The notes below the pieces were generated by a model that did no database searches, was not told the origin of the DNA, and worked only from the letters and a program-made list of their open reading frames with translations. From positions 6,863,001-6,927,000 of the forward strand of contig NZ_CP165734.1 in assembly GCF_041200145.1 (NCBI RefSeq): DNA of 64,000 nt, written 5' to 3'. The translations under genes and the position numbers were made by a program. Positions 56,400 to 64,000 of this stretch are shown one piece after another. The first letter of the stretch is position 1. Each line of letters opens with the position of its first letter. This DNA comes from Bradyrhizobium sp. LLZ17. GTDB lineage: Bacteria > Pseudomonadota > Alphaproteobacteria > Rhizobiales > Xanthobacteraceae.

Positions 56400-57701
56400 A
56401 TGCGGCTTCCGTTCTTCTACGGCTGGGTCGTTGTCGCGGTGACGTTCGTCACCATGGCGATCGGCGTCAACGCGCGCACGGCCTTCTCGTTATTCTTTCC
56501 TCCCATCGTCTCCGAATTCGGCTGGGAGCGCGGCGTCACCGCCGGCGCGTTTTCGTTCGGCTTCGTGGTCTCCGGCGTCGTCAGCCCGCTGATCGGCCGG
56601 CTGATGGATCGCGCGGGACCGCGCGCGGTGATGGAACTCGGCGTCTTGCTGATGGGCGGCGGGCTGCTGCTGGCACCGCTGACCAGCGCGCCATGGCATC
56701 TCTATGTCACCATCGGCGTCATGGTCGGCGCGGGCTCTGTGTGTCTCGGCTATTCCGGCCAGTCGCTGTTCCTGCCGAACTGGTTCATCCGCAAGCGCGG
56801 CTTTGCCATCGGCATCGCCTTTGCCGGCGTCGGTATGGGCTCGGTGACGCTGCTGCCATGGGTACAGCACATGATCGAGCAGACCGGCTGGCGCACTGCC
56901 TGCACCGCGATGGGGCTGATGGTCCTGATCGTGCTGGCGCCGATCAATTTGTTCCTGCACAAGCGGCCCGACGATATCGGCCTTCAGCCCGACGGCGACG
57001 CCGCGCCCGCTCCGGGTGCTGCAAAACCGGTCTCCAACATCGTCGACCCCGTCTGGGCCAACACTGACTGGACGCTTCGGCGTGCGCTTTCGACGGCGCG
57101 CTTCTGGTGGATTGCGCTCGGCTATTTCGGCGGCCTGTACATCTGGTATGCCGTGCAGGTGCACCAGACCAAATTCCTGCTCGACATCGGCTTCAGCCCG
57201 AGCGTCGCGGTCTGGGCGCTCGGGATCGTCAGCCTGCTCGGCATTCCCGGCCAGATCCTGCTCGGCCATGTCTCCGACCGGATCGGGCGGGAATGGGTCT
57301 GGGCCATCAGCTGCGCGGGGTTTGCGATCTGTTTCGCGGCGCTGATGGCGCTGAAATATCAGCCCTCGTTCTGGCTCGTCTATCTCATGGTGTTCACGCA
57401 AGGCGCGCTCGGTTATGGCCTCACCTCCATCATGGGCGCGGTGGTGTTCGAGATTTTTCAGGGCCGGCACCAGGGCAGCATCTTCGGCACGATCATGCTG
57501 GCCGCCCTTGCAGGCGGCGCGGCGGGTCCCTGGGTAACGGGCGTGCTTTATGATCGCGTCGGCGACTACACGCTCGCCTTTGCCATCGCCATCGTGGTGA
57601 GCGGGTTATCGGCGTTTTCGATCTGGCAAGCGGCCCCTCGCAAGGTGCGCGCCGTGGCCGGCCGTCTGCACGAGCTCAAGTCTGGCTCCGCCGCGCAATA
57701 A
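56400..57701 (+). CDS. MFS transporter, monocarboxylate/oxalate-formate (OFA) type
   Basis: The 433-residue protein has 12 predicted helices and begins MRLPFFYGWVVVAVTFVTM, a start typical of this branch of MFS. SFGFVVSGVVSPLIGRLMDRAGPRAVM is the loop 2-3 region, and the middle loop has HKRPDDIGLQPDG. The substrate is probably a monocarboxylate or dicarboxylate, but not known. It lies between two c-di-GMP genes on the same strand. Confidence 0.88.
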   Translation: MRLPFFYGWVVVAVTFVTMAIGVNARTAFSLFFPPIVSEFGWERGVTAGAFSFGFVVSGVVSPLIGRLMDRAGPRAVMELGVLLMGGGLLLAPLTSAPWHLYVTIGVMVGAGSVCLGYSGQSLFLPNWFIRKRGFAIGIAFAGVGMGSVTLLPWVQHMIEQTGWRTACTAMGLMVLIVLAPINLFLHKRPDDIGLQPDGDAAPAPGAAKPVSNIVDPVWANTDWTLRRALSTARFWWIALGYFGGLYIWYAVQVHQTKFLLDIGFSPSVAVWALGIVSLLGIPGQILLGHVSDRIGREWVWAISCAGFAICFAALMALKYQPSFWLVYLMVFTQGALGYGLTSIMGAVVFEIFQGRHQGSIFGTIMLAALAGGAAGPWVTGVLYDRVGDYTLAFAIAIVVSGLSAFSIWQAAPRKVRAVAGRLHELKSGSAAQ

Positions 57702-57808
57702 GCGTCGGATTACCTGCGGCTCCTTCGCGGAACGTTAAGCATGTCGCGTCTTGGGCAGGGCGCGGCCGGGCTGTACAAACGTCTTGGACACTATCGGAGC
57801 GTTAGCTT

Positions 57809-60434
57809 TTGGCCGATTGCCGCATCTTCCCGATGCCTCCGGGTCAAACGATGTCTGCCTCCGATGTTGTGACAGAAATTCCGGACCTGCTGCTGGCCGC
57901 GCTCGAATGCGCGGAGGATGGCATCGTCATCCTTGATGACGCGCGCCGGATCACGCATTTCAACGCCGGGGCCGAGCGGATCTGGAAGCTCGCGCGGACC
58001 GAGGTGCTCGGCCGCGACGGGGAAATTCTCTCGCTCAAATGCCTCCAGGCCGCCCCCGTTACGGAGTTCCGCGACGAGATCAGCCTCGTGCGCCCTGACG
58101 GCACCCGCATCAGGGCGGCCGTCGCGCTGTCCTGCGCGATGATCGCGGGCGCCGCTCATCACGTCCTGTTCGTGCGCGACGTCACCGTCGAGGCGGAGCG
58201 CCGCGCAAGAATTGGACTTCTCGATGCGGTATCGGACCAGACCAACCGTGCTGTCATTGTCACCGACGTCGGACAGAAGATCCGTTACGTCAATGCCGCC
58301 TTCACTCATCTGTTCGGCTTCACCAGCGCGGAAGCCGAGGGGCGGCACGCGGCGGAGCTCATCGCCGGCCGCCACACCGATCGCAGAGCCGTCGCGAAAC
58401 TGATCAAGCGCCTGACGCGAGGCGGCCCGCGCGGCGAAATCGAGACGCTGGCCTACGACAAGAACGGCGAAGAGATCTGGGTGTGCGCCCGGATCGACGC
58501 CTTCCGCGACAAGAAGGGCCGGGCCAAGCATATCTTCTCGCTGCTTGAGGACATCACCGAGACCAGGCAGTTGCGCTCGCTCCAGCAGCTCATCATGGGC
58601 GCGCTTGCCGACGAGGTTCCGATCACCGAGATCGCCGACCGGCTGTGCCGCCGGGTCGAGGAGATCGCACCCGACGTGGTCTGCTCCCTGCTGCACGTCG
58701 ATGCCGCGGGTCTCGTTCATCCACTCGGCGGTCCAAGCTTGCCCGAGGACTATTCCCGCGCACTGGACGGCCTTGCGATCGGGCCCGACGTCGGCTCCTG
58801 CGGCACGGCTGCCTTCTACGGCGAGCCGGTTCTGGCGATCGATCTCGACACCGATCCGCGCTGGCAGCCCTACAAGGCGATGCCGCTCGGGATTGGCCTG
58901 CGCGCCTGCTGGTCCACCCCGGTCAAGGCCAAGGACGGCCGTGTCATCGCCACCTTCGCCTTTTACTATCGGGAGATCGCGCGCGCCGAGCAATTGGCAC
59001 CGGCGGATCGTCGATGCCTGCGTCAACCTCGGCGCCTTCGCGATCGAGCGCAAGGAGGCCCGCGCCGAGATCGCGCGGCTCGCCTATCACGACATCCTCA
59101 CCGGCCTGCCCAACCGCGCGCAGCTGCGGCATCTGATCACCACGGCGATCGCCGCCTGTCCGACCGGCAGCCACGTCGCGCTCGCCTTCCTCGACCTCGA
59201 CCATTTCAAGGACGTCAACGATACGCTCGGCCATGCCGCCGGCGACGAGCTGCTGATCCAGCTCGCGCAGCGCCTGCGCGAGCATATCGGTCCCGAAGAC
59301 ATGCTGGGACGGCTCGGCGGCGACGAGTTCGTCATCCTGCTGCCATATCGCGACGCCGAGAGCGCCGAGCGTGTCGCGGCCGAGATTACGGAGGCGCTGG
59401 CCGCGCCATTGCGGCTTGGCTCCAGGCAGTTGCAGATGTCGGCGAGCATCGGCATCAGCCTCTATCCCGATCACGCCACCGACATCGACACGCTGATGCA
59501 GCAGGCCGATGCCGCCATGTACATGGCCAAGCAGGCCGGTCGCTCCACCCATCGCCTCTTCAGCGCCGAGATGAACGGCCTCACCGAGCAGCGGCTGGCG
59601 CTGATCGCAGCGCTCCGCCGCGCCATCGCGGAGGGGACGCTGACGCTCAGCTACCAGCCGCAGATCCGCAGCTGCGACGGCGCCATTCACGGCATCGAGG
59701 CGCTGGCGCGCTGGCACGACGCCGTGCTCGGCGACGTCTCGCCGGCCAAATTCATCCCGCTCGCCGAGGAGTGCGGCCTGATCGAGCAGATCGGCCTGTG
59801 GTCGGTGCGCGAGGCCTGCCGGCAAATGGCGAAGTGGCGCCGCGCCGGGCTCGACATTCCTTGCGTCTCGGTGAACTTGTCGCCGCTCAATTTCCGCAAC
59901 GTCACCCTTGCCGCGCGGCTCAAGGATATCCTCGCCGAATACGCGCTGCCGCCCGGCGCGCTGATGCTCGAGATCACCGAGGGCACGTTCATGCAGGACG
60001 GCGCCGCCGCGCTGGAGACGATGCATGCGATCCGCGCGCTCGGCGTCGGGCTTTCGGTCGATGATTTCGGCACCGGCTATTCCAGTCTCAGCCGGCTCGC
60101 CCATCTGCCGATCCGCGAATTGAAGATCGACCGCAGTTTCATGCGCGACATCGAGCGTGACCCGGGCGCAGTCGCGGTCGTCACCGCCGTGGTGCGCGTC
60201 GGTCAGGGCCTCGGCATGACCGTCGTTGCCGAAGGCGTCGAGACCGCGGCACAGCGCAAGATGCTGTCCGAGCTCGGCTGCGATGTCGTGCAGGGCTTTC
60301 TCTACGCGCCCGCGCTGGCGCCGGTCGCATTCGAACGCTGGCTGATCGAGCACTGCGCCGAGCAGGCGAGGGCGATGCTGAGCCGGCTCGATGTCGCGCC
60401 GGCGGGGCGCGACCCGGTGAAGCGCTCGGCCTAA
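57809..60434 (+). pseudogene. PAS-PAS-GAF-GGDEF-EAL protein (c-di-GMP metabolism), one frameshift
   Basis: The restored 874-residue protein would be a cytoplasmic c-di-GMP sensor enzyme. Two PAS domains (about 20-130 and 140-260; LLDAVSDQTNRAVIV) are followed by a GAF-like domain (about 260-400), GGDEF (RLGGDEFVIL) and EAL (GIEALARW, VDDFGTGYSSL). The upstream frame stops being family-like at about 58976-58990 in GATCGCGCGCGCC. Removing one base there joins it to SNWHRRIVDACVNLGAFAIER and the intact GGDEF-EAL end. The start could be 57809, 57833 or 57851. The PAS-GAF-GGDEF-EAL order resembles E. coli DosP and its relatives. Confidence 0.83.
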
Positions 60435-60474
60435 GGCGCCCGTACTCCAGGTACGGTCGGCCCGCAAAGCACGC

Positions 60475-60984
60475 TTAAATCTTCATTGCTCTTGCCGCCT
60501 GTTCCAGACTGGCCGGCACAATCATACGATGAAACGGGGCTATCGTCGCAAGATAGATACGCCCCAGTCGGTTATGGCAATGCACGACGGTACCCGCGAC
60601 CAGCTCGCGCCCATGTGCTGCATCGGCGCGCAGCTGGATGGTGACGCGGAAGTCGAGATGCCAGTCATCCTCGCCCAGGACCAACTCCGTCGCGCTCTTT
60701 GACAGCACCGGGAAGAAGCCGATAACCGGCCCACGCGCCGCTGCGGCAAGACCGACGGCGCGCGACGATTTGACGGCGACCGTCGCCATCACCACATCGC
60801 GGACACGCGTGAGCGCACGAATCCACCACGCCTGTCGCTCGAGCGCGGCGCGGGCCAGCACCTCTACATCATCGCTGGCCCCCGCCGGCAGTTGAATTGC
60901 ATAAGCATCCAACAGGTCCGCGCCCGCATAGAGCGGCGCGAGCACGCTGTTGCTGGGCATGGGCATGGCGCGCGCTTTGGTCAT
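60475..60984 (-). CDS. DUF2867 family protein
   Basis: The 169-residue protein starts at 60984 (MTKARAMPMPSN) with another Met at 60966. The conserved core is LYAGADLLDAYAIQLP, QAWWIRALTRVRDVVM, GFFPVLSKSATELVLGEDD and AIAPFHRMIVPASLEQAARA-like end. DUF2867 has no proven function. The gene is convergent with the GGDEF-EAL gene, with only 40 bases between, and upstream of it lies the TetR gene on the same strand. Confidence 0.8.
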   Translation of the reverse strand: MTKARAMPMPSNSVLAPLYAGADLLDAYAIQLPAGASDDVEVLARAALERQAWWIRALTRVRDVVMATVAVKSSRAVGLAAAARGPVIGFFPVLSKSATELVLGEDDWHLDFRVTIQLRADAAHGRELVAGTVVHCHNRLGRIYLATIAPFHRMIVPASLEQAARAMKI

Positions 60985-61137
60985 GCGATGAGCTACCGAT
61001 GCTGGGGGCGTAGCGCAGTTGGCGTTGCGGACGATGTTGCCGCCGCAGCCATTTTTTATATCGATGCGCTCTGCACCGCAACAATGCGGCGGCGACATGT
61101 CTCAGTAGGTCAAGGGCGAGATGCCTCCCAACCGCTC

Positions 61138-61749
61138 TCACTCCGACGTCAACCCCGTCCTCCGCCGCAAATCCCCAATCGCGCGCAAGAAACTATCCGC
61201 CGGCGTGGTCTCCGGATCGATCAGCCGGTGCAGCCGAAATCCGTCCTCCAGCGCCAGCACGACCGAAGCCATCCACGGCGGATTCAGCTTGTCGCCTCTC
61301 CCGTTGCTCTTCAGCGTGGCCTCGATGATGTCGGCGATCAGCTTGCGCCGCGCCCGCAGGCGTTTTGCGAGCTCGGGCCGGCGCTTCTCGGCGCGTGCGA
61401 CGAACAGGATCATCTCCATTTGCAGCAGCGGCGAGCGGCCGAGCGGGTCCTGCCGGCTGCGATCCATCGCTTTCAGCGCCGCGATGAAATCGTCGAGATT
61501 GTCGTGCTGCGCGAGGATCTCCATGTTGCGCCGGATCGACTGCTCGACATGGTCCTCGAGCATGGCGATGATCAGCTCGTCCTTGCTCTTGAAGTTGGAA
61601 TAGAACGCGCCGCGGGTGAAGCCCGCCGCAGCTGCAATTGCCTCGATGGTGGCGCCCCCGATGCCGTCGTCCTCGAACACGCGGGCGGCTGCTTCGAACA
61701 GCTTGTCCCGCGTGTCGTCCCTGGTCGGCCTGGTTCTCACCCTTGACAT
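61138..61749 (-). CDS. TetR-family transcriptional regulator
   Basis: The 203-residue regulator has the N-terminal TetR helix-turn-helix (RDKLFEAAARVFEDDG, ATIEAIAAAAGFTRGAFYSNFKSKDEL). The C-terminal ligand domain is helical and Arg-rich. It is divergent from the P450 gene, with a palindromic operator between them, so it almost certainly represses itself and/or the P450 gene. The ligand is unknown. Confidence 0.95.
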   Translation of the reverse strand: MSRVRTRPTRDDTRDKLFEAAARVFEDDGIGGATIEAIAAAAGFTRGAFYSNFKSKDELIIAMLEDHVEQSIRRNMEILAQHDNLDDFIAALKAMDRSRQDPLGRSPLLQMEMILFVARAEKRRPELAKRLRARRKLIADIIEATLKSNGRGDKLNPPWMASVVLALEDGFRLHRLIDPETTPADSFLRAIGDLRRRTGLTSE

Positions 61750-61772
61750 CCGGACAGTTTAGGGCAGAATGC

Positions 61773-61798
61773 AACTCGATACAACAATGTATCCAGTT
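61773..61798. promoter_or_regulatory. Palindromic operator between tetR-type gene and P450 gene
   Basis: GATACA at 61778-61783 and TGTATC at 61788-61793 with spacer ACAA, extended by AACTC and CAGTT arms (10 of 11 positions per arm are complementary). It lies 24 bases upstream of the TetR start and 80 bases upstream of the P450 start, a fitting place for an autoregulated operator. Confidence 0.8.
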
Positions 61799-61878
61799 GA
61801 TAATCTCAGGGATGGGTTACGCGGGCATCGGGGGCAGCCGGCGTATTCGTGTCATGCGGCAACCGATGTGAGGTCACC

Positions 61879-63111
61879 ATGAACGAGCAAGTGCAACCCG
61901 CGGGCGGCGATCCGCTGTTCAATCCGCTGTCGCCGGATTTCATTCGCAATCCCTATCCGCATTATGCGCGGCTGCGCACCACCGAGCCGGTCCACGTGAC
62001 GCAGTTCGGATCGTTCGTGACCAGTCGTCATGCCGAGGTCAGCCTAGTGATGCGCGACAAGCGCTTCGGCAAGGATTTTGTCGAGCGCACCAAGCGCCGC
62101 TATGGCCCCGAGATCATGAGCGAGCCGGTGTTCCGCAGCATGGCTCACTGGATGCTGCAGGCCGATCCGCCCGACCACACCCGCCTGCGCGGCCTCGTGG
62201 TGAAGGCCTTCACCGCCCGGCGGGTCGAAGACATGCGGCCGCGCATTCAGGCGATCGTCGATCAGGCCATCGACGCGGTGATCGACCGCGGCCACATGGA
62301 CCTGATCGAGGATTTCGCCTTCCGCCTGCCGGTCACCATCATCTGCGAGATGCTCGGAATCCCGGAGGATCATCGGGAGGTCTTCTACAACAGCTCGCGC
62401 GATGGAGGGCGGCTGCTCGACCCGGTGCCGATGTCGCCCGAGGAGATCGCGAAGGCCAACGCCGCCAACATGATGGCGCAGATGTATTTTCAGCAGCTGT
62501 TCGAATTGCGCCGCCGCACTCCCGGGGATGATCTCATCACCCAGCTGGTGCAGGCCGAGGAGGACGGCAGCAAGCTCAGCAATGAAGAGTTGACCGCCAA
62601 CATCATCCTGCTGTTCGGTGCCGGCCACGAGACCACCGTCAACCTGATCGGCAACGGCCTGCTGGCGCTTCATCGCAATCCCGACCAGCTTGCTCTGCTG
62701 AAGGTGCAGCCGGACCTGATCACCAACGCAATCGAGGAATTCCTGCGCTACGATTCCTCGGTGCAGATGACCGGGCGCGTCACGCTGGAGGAGATCGACG
62801 ATCTCGGCGGCGTCAAGGTCCCCAAGGGCGAGACCGTGCTCTGCCTGCTCGGCTCGGCCAACCGCGATCCGGCAGTCTATCCGGACCAGCCCGACCGCCT
62901 CGACATCACCCGGCCCAATGTCAGGCCGCTGTCGTTCGGCGGCGGCATCCATTTCTGCCTGGGGGCCCAATTGGCGCGGATCGAGGCCGAGATCGCCATC
63001 GCCACGCTGCTGCGGCGGCTGCCGGATTTGCGCATCGACGACGTCGAGAACCCGGAATGGCGGTCGACCTTCGTGCTGCGCGGCCTCAAGCAGCTTCCGG
63101 CAAGCTGGTAA
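61879..63111 (+). CDS. Cytochrome P450
   Basis: The 410-residue soluble monooxygenase has the I-helix GAGHETTVNLIG, the ExxR region EEFLRYDSSVQMTGR and the heme-binding FGGGIHFCLGAQLAR (Cys360). GAGGT lies 7 bases upstream of ATG 61879. It lacks a reductase domain, so it needs a ferredoxin partner, and no ferredoxin gene is near. The substrate is unknown. It is controlled by the divergent TetR-type regulator in all likelihood. Confidence 0.96.
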   Translation: MNEQVQPAGGDPLFNPLSPDFIRNPYPHYARLRTTEPVHVTQFGSFVTSRHAEVSLVMRDKRFGKDFVERTKRRYGPEIMSEPVFRSMAHWMLQADPPDHTRLRGLVVKAFTARRVEDMRPRIQAIVDQAIDAVIDRGHMDLIEDFAFRLPVTIICEMLGIPEDHREVFYNSSRDGGRLLDPVPMSPEEIAKANAANMMAQMYFQQLFELRRRTPGDDLITQLVQAEEDGSKLSNEELTANIILLFGAGHETTVNLIGNGLLALHRNPDQLALLKVQPDLITNAIEEFLRYDSSVQMTGRVTLEEIDDLGGVKVPKGETVLCLLGSANRDPAVYPDQPDRLDITRPNVRPLSFGGGIHFCLGAQLARIEAEIAIATLLRRLPDLRIDDVENPEWRSTFVLRGLKQLPASW

Positions 63112-63143
63112 TAGCCGTCAGCGTTGGTTCTACGAGCGCTCTA

Positions 63144-63250
63144 CCTCATCCTGAGGAGCCCGCCCTAAAGGCGGGCGTCTCGAAGGATGGCCGCAGGCGG
63201 GGGCCTCTATGGTTCGAGACGGCGCTTGCGCGCCTCCTCACCATGAGGAT
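63144..63250. repeat. Family E palindromic repeat, opposite orientation
   Basis: CCTCATCCTGAGGAGCCCGC at the left, then GGGCGTCTCGAAGGATGG, TGGTTCGAGACGGCGC and CCTCCTCACCATGAGG at the right. It is the same family as 40162-40266 in inverse orientation, lying after the P450 gene. Confidence 0.85.
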
Positions 63251-63346
63251 CTCGCACCGGGGTTAACCGCCGCGCCCAACAGTCGCTGTGACTTCGCCAC
63301 ACTTCCCCCTATATAAGAGGCTGTTCCGGCGCGCCTGAAGCCTCTG

Positions 63347-63374
63347 CGGCCAAGGTTTGGCGGCCAAGGTTTGG
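63347..63374. repeat. Tandem 14-bp duplication upstream of AsmA gene
   Basis: The unit CGGCCAAGGTTTGG occurs twice in direct succession (63347-63360 and 63361-63374). It lies 31 bases before the AsmA-family start codon. Confidence 0.85.
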
Positions 63375-63405
63375 CCCGGTTGCCGGTTTGGCCGAGGGGA
63401 GACCC

Positions 63406-64000
63406 GTGCAGACGACGCTGCTCGGATTGGCGATTGCCTTCATCTTAGCGCTGCTGGCCGCGTTGATCGGGCCTTACTTCGTCGACTGGAACCAGTTCAG
63501 GCCCCAGTTCGAGGCGGAGGCGAGCCGTATCATCGGCGTGCCGGTGCGGGTGGCGGGCGAGCTGGACGCGCGGCTGCTGCCGGCGCCGACGTTGCGGCTG
63601 CGGGCGGTCACCTTCGGTGGCAACAACGATCTCGGCCGGCTGCGCGCCGACAAGCTCGATGTCGAGTTCAGCCTGAGCTCGCTGATGCGCGGCGAATGGC
63701 GTGCGACCGAGCTCACCGTCAACGGCATGGCGGTGGATCTCGGCCTCGACGCCAAAGGACGGGTCGACCTGCCGTCGACCGCGAGCGGCACCTTCAATCT
63801 GGCCTCGCTTGCCATCGAGCGGCTCAACCTCACCGGCCGCATCGCGCTGCATGACGCCGCCAGCCATTCGACACTGGAGCTCAACGACATCGCCTTCTCC
63901 GGCGACGTGCGCTCGCTCGCCGGCTCCGTGCGCGGTGACGGCAATTTCACCGCCGGGCGCACGCGCTATCCGTTCCGCATCTCCTCCGGCCCGAGCCCCG
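63406..64000 (+). CDS. AsmA-family protein, N-terminal part (3' end outside window), GTG start
   Basis: The GTG start at 63406 has a GAGGGGAG ribosome site just upstream. The N-terminal membrane segment (LGLAIAFILALLAALIGPYF) and FVDWNQFRPQFEAEASRIIG are the hallmark of AsmA proteins, which bridge the periplasm and act in lipid and outer membrane homeostasis. VPVRVAGELDARLLPAPTL and the repeated 'LNLTGRIALHD' style continue the pattern. The frame is open to the end of the window; the rest lies beyond. Confidence 0.9.
   Translation, partial: MQTTLLGLAIAFILALLAALIGPYFVDWNQFRPQFEAEASRIIGVPVRVAGELDARLLPAPTLRLRAVTFGGNNDLGRLRADKLDVEFSLSSLMRGEWRATELTVNGMAVDLGLDAKGRVDLPSTASGTFNLASLAIERLNLTGRIALHDAASHSTLELNDIAFSGDVRSLAGSVRGDGNFTAGRTRYPFRISSGPSP

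Noticed and set aside
60440..60456. CCGTAC-TCCAG-GTACGG as terminator between GGDEF-EAL and DUF2867 genes
   Set aside because: Six-bp stem without a T-run; could be chance, so not called as a feature.

Overview
The window is high-GC chromosomal DNA from an alphaproteobacterium of the Hyphomicrobiales, most likely Bradyrhizobium or a close relative (Nitrobacteraceae). The evidence is the ftsZ-lpxC-bamD-recN-ligA order, the FtsZ tail ending DIPAFLRRQ, DUF2867 and DUF962 genes, an Flp pilin, and many palindromic interspersed repeats of the kind found between Bradyrhizobium genes. Species assignment is inference. No tRNA, rRNA, CRISPR array, insertion sequence or prophage was seen.

Layout. 1-7.6 kb: cell division and envelope core (ftsZ 3' end, terminator, lpxC, bamD), then recN, a small GIY-YIG nuclease gene on the minus strand, and ligA. 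7.6-14.7 kb: a Bcr/CflA-type drug exporter, aminopeptidase P, a small basic protein, prmA, an Flp pilin and an FAD oxidoreductase. 15-18.4 kb: a membrane-fused spermidine-synthase-like protein and a glycerophosphodiesterase. 18.5-23.9 kb: a fatty-acid desaturase, an MBOAT acyltransferase overlapping an SGNH-like partner, and, convergent with them, a fatty acyl-AMP ligase and an acyl carrier protein. Together these four resemble a Dlt-type acylation machine (ligase, carrier, MBOAT, SGNH partner). 24-29.4 kb: L,D-transpeptidase, a glycine-rich secreted protein, an ABC-2 exporter, and two paralogous secreted alpha/beta hydrolases, one with LysM. 29.6-37 kb: a tartrate/D-malate dehydrogenase divergent from an aspartate dehydrogenase, a PQQ-type sugar dehydrogenase, an ICMT-like methyltransferase, an epimerase, a DUF962 protein and a Cys-rich/OmpA-like pair. 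37-47.9 kb: a UvrD/PcrA helicase carrying an in-frame palindromic repeat, DUF1328, a thioesterase, an FAD-linked D-lactate/glycolate-type oxidase, a SulP transporter, a caspase-like peptidase and a LysR/DoxX divergent pair. 48-53.6 kb: a TRAP transporter operon ending in a 2-hydroxyacid dehydrogenase, a tiny lipoprotein and a branched-chain-type solute-binding protein. 53.9-60.4 kb: two GGDEF-EAL proteins flanking an MFS carrier. 60.5-64 kb: DUF2867, a TetR/P450 divergent pair with a clear palindromic operator, and the start of an AsmA-family gene.

Two sequence-level features stand out. First, at least eight palindromic repeat families occupy the gaps, and one copy lies inside the helicase coding region without breaking the frame. 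Second, at least eight single-base indels interrupt otherwise well-conserved genes, several of them in or next to homopolymer runs. Removing each restores a full-length family-typical protein whose corrected length is an exact multiple of three. This looks more like uncorrected sequencing indels than true gene decay, but the sequence alone cannot settle it. Genes affected are entered at their full restored extent.
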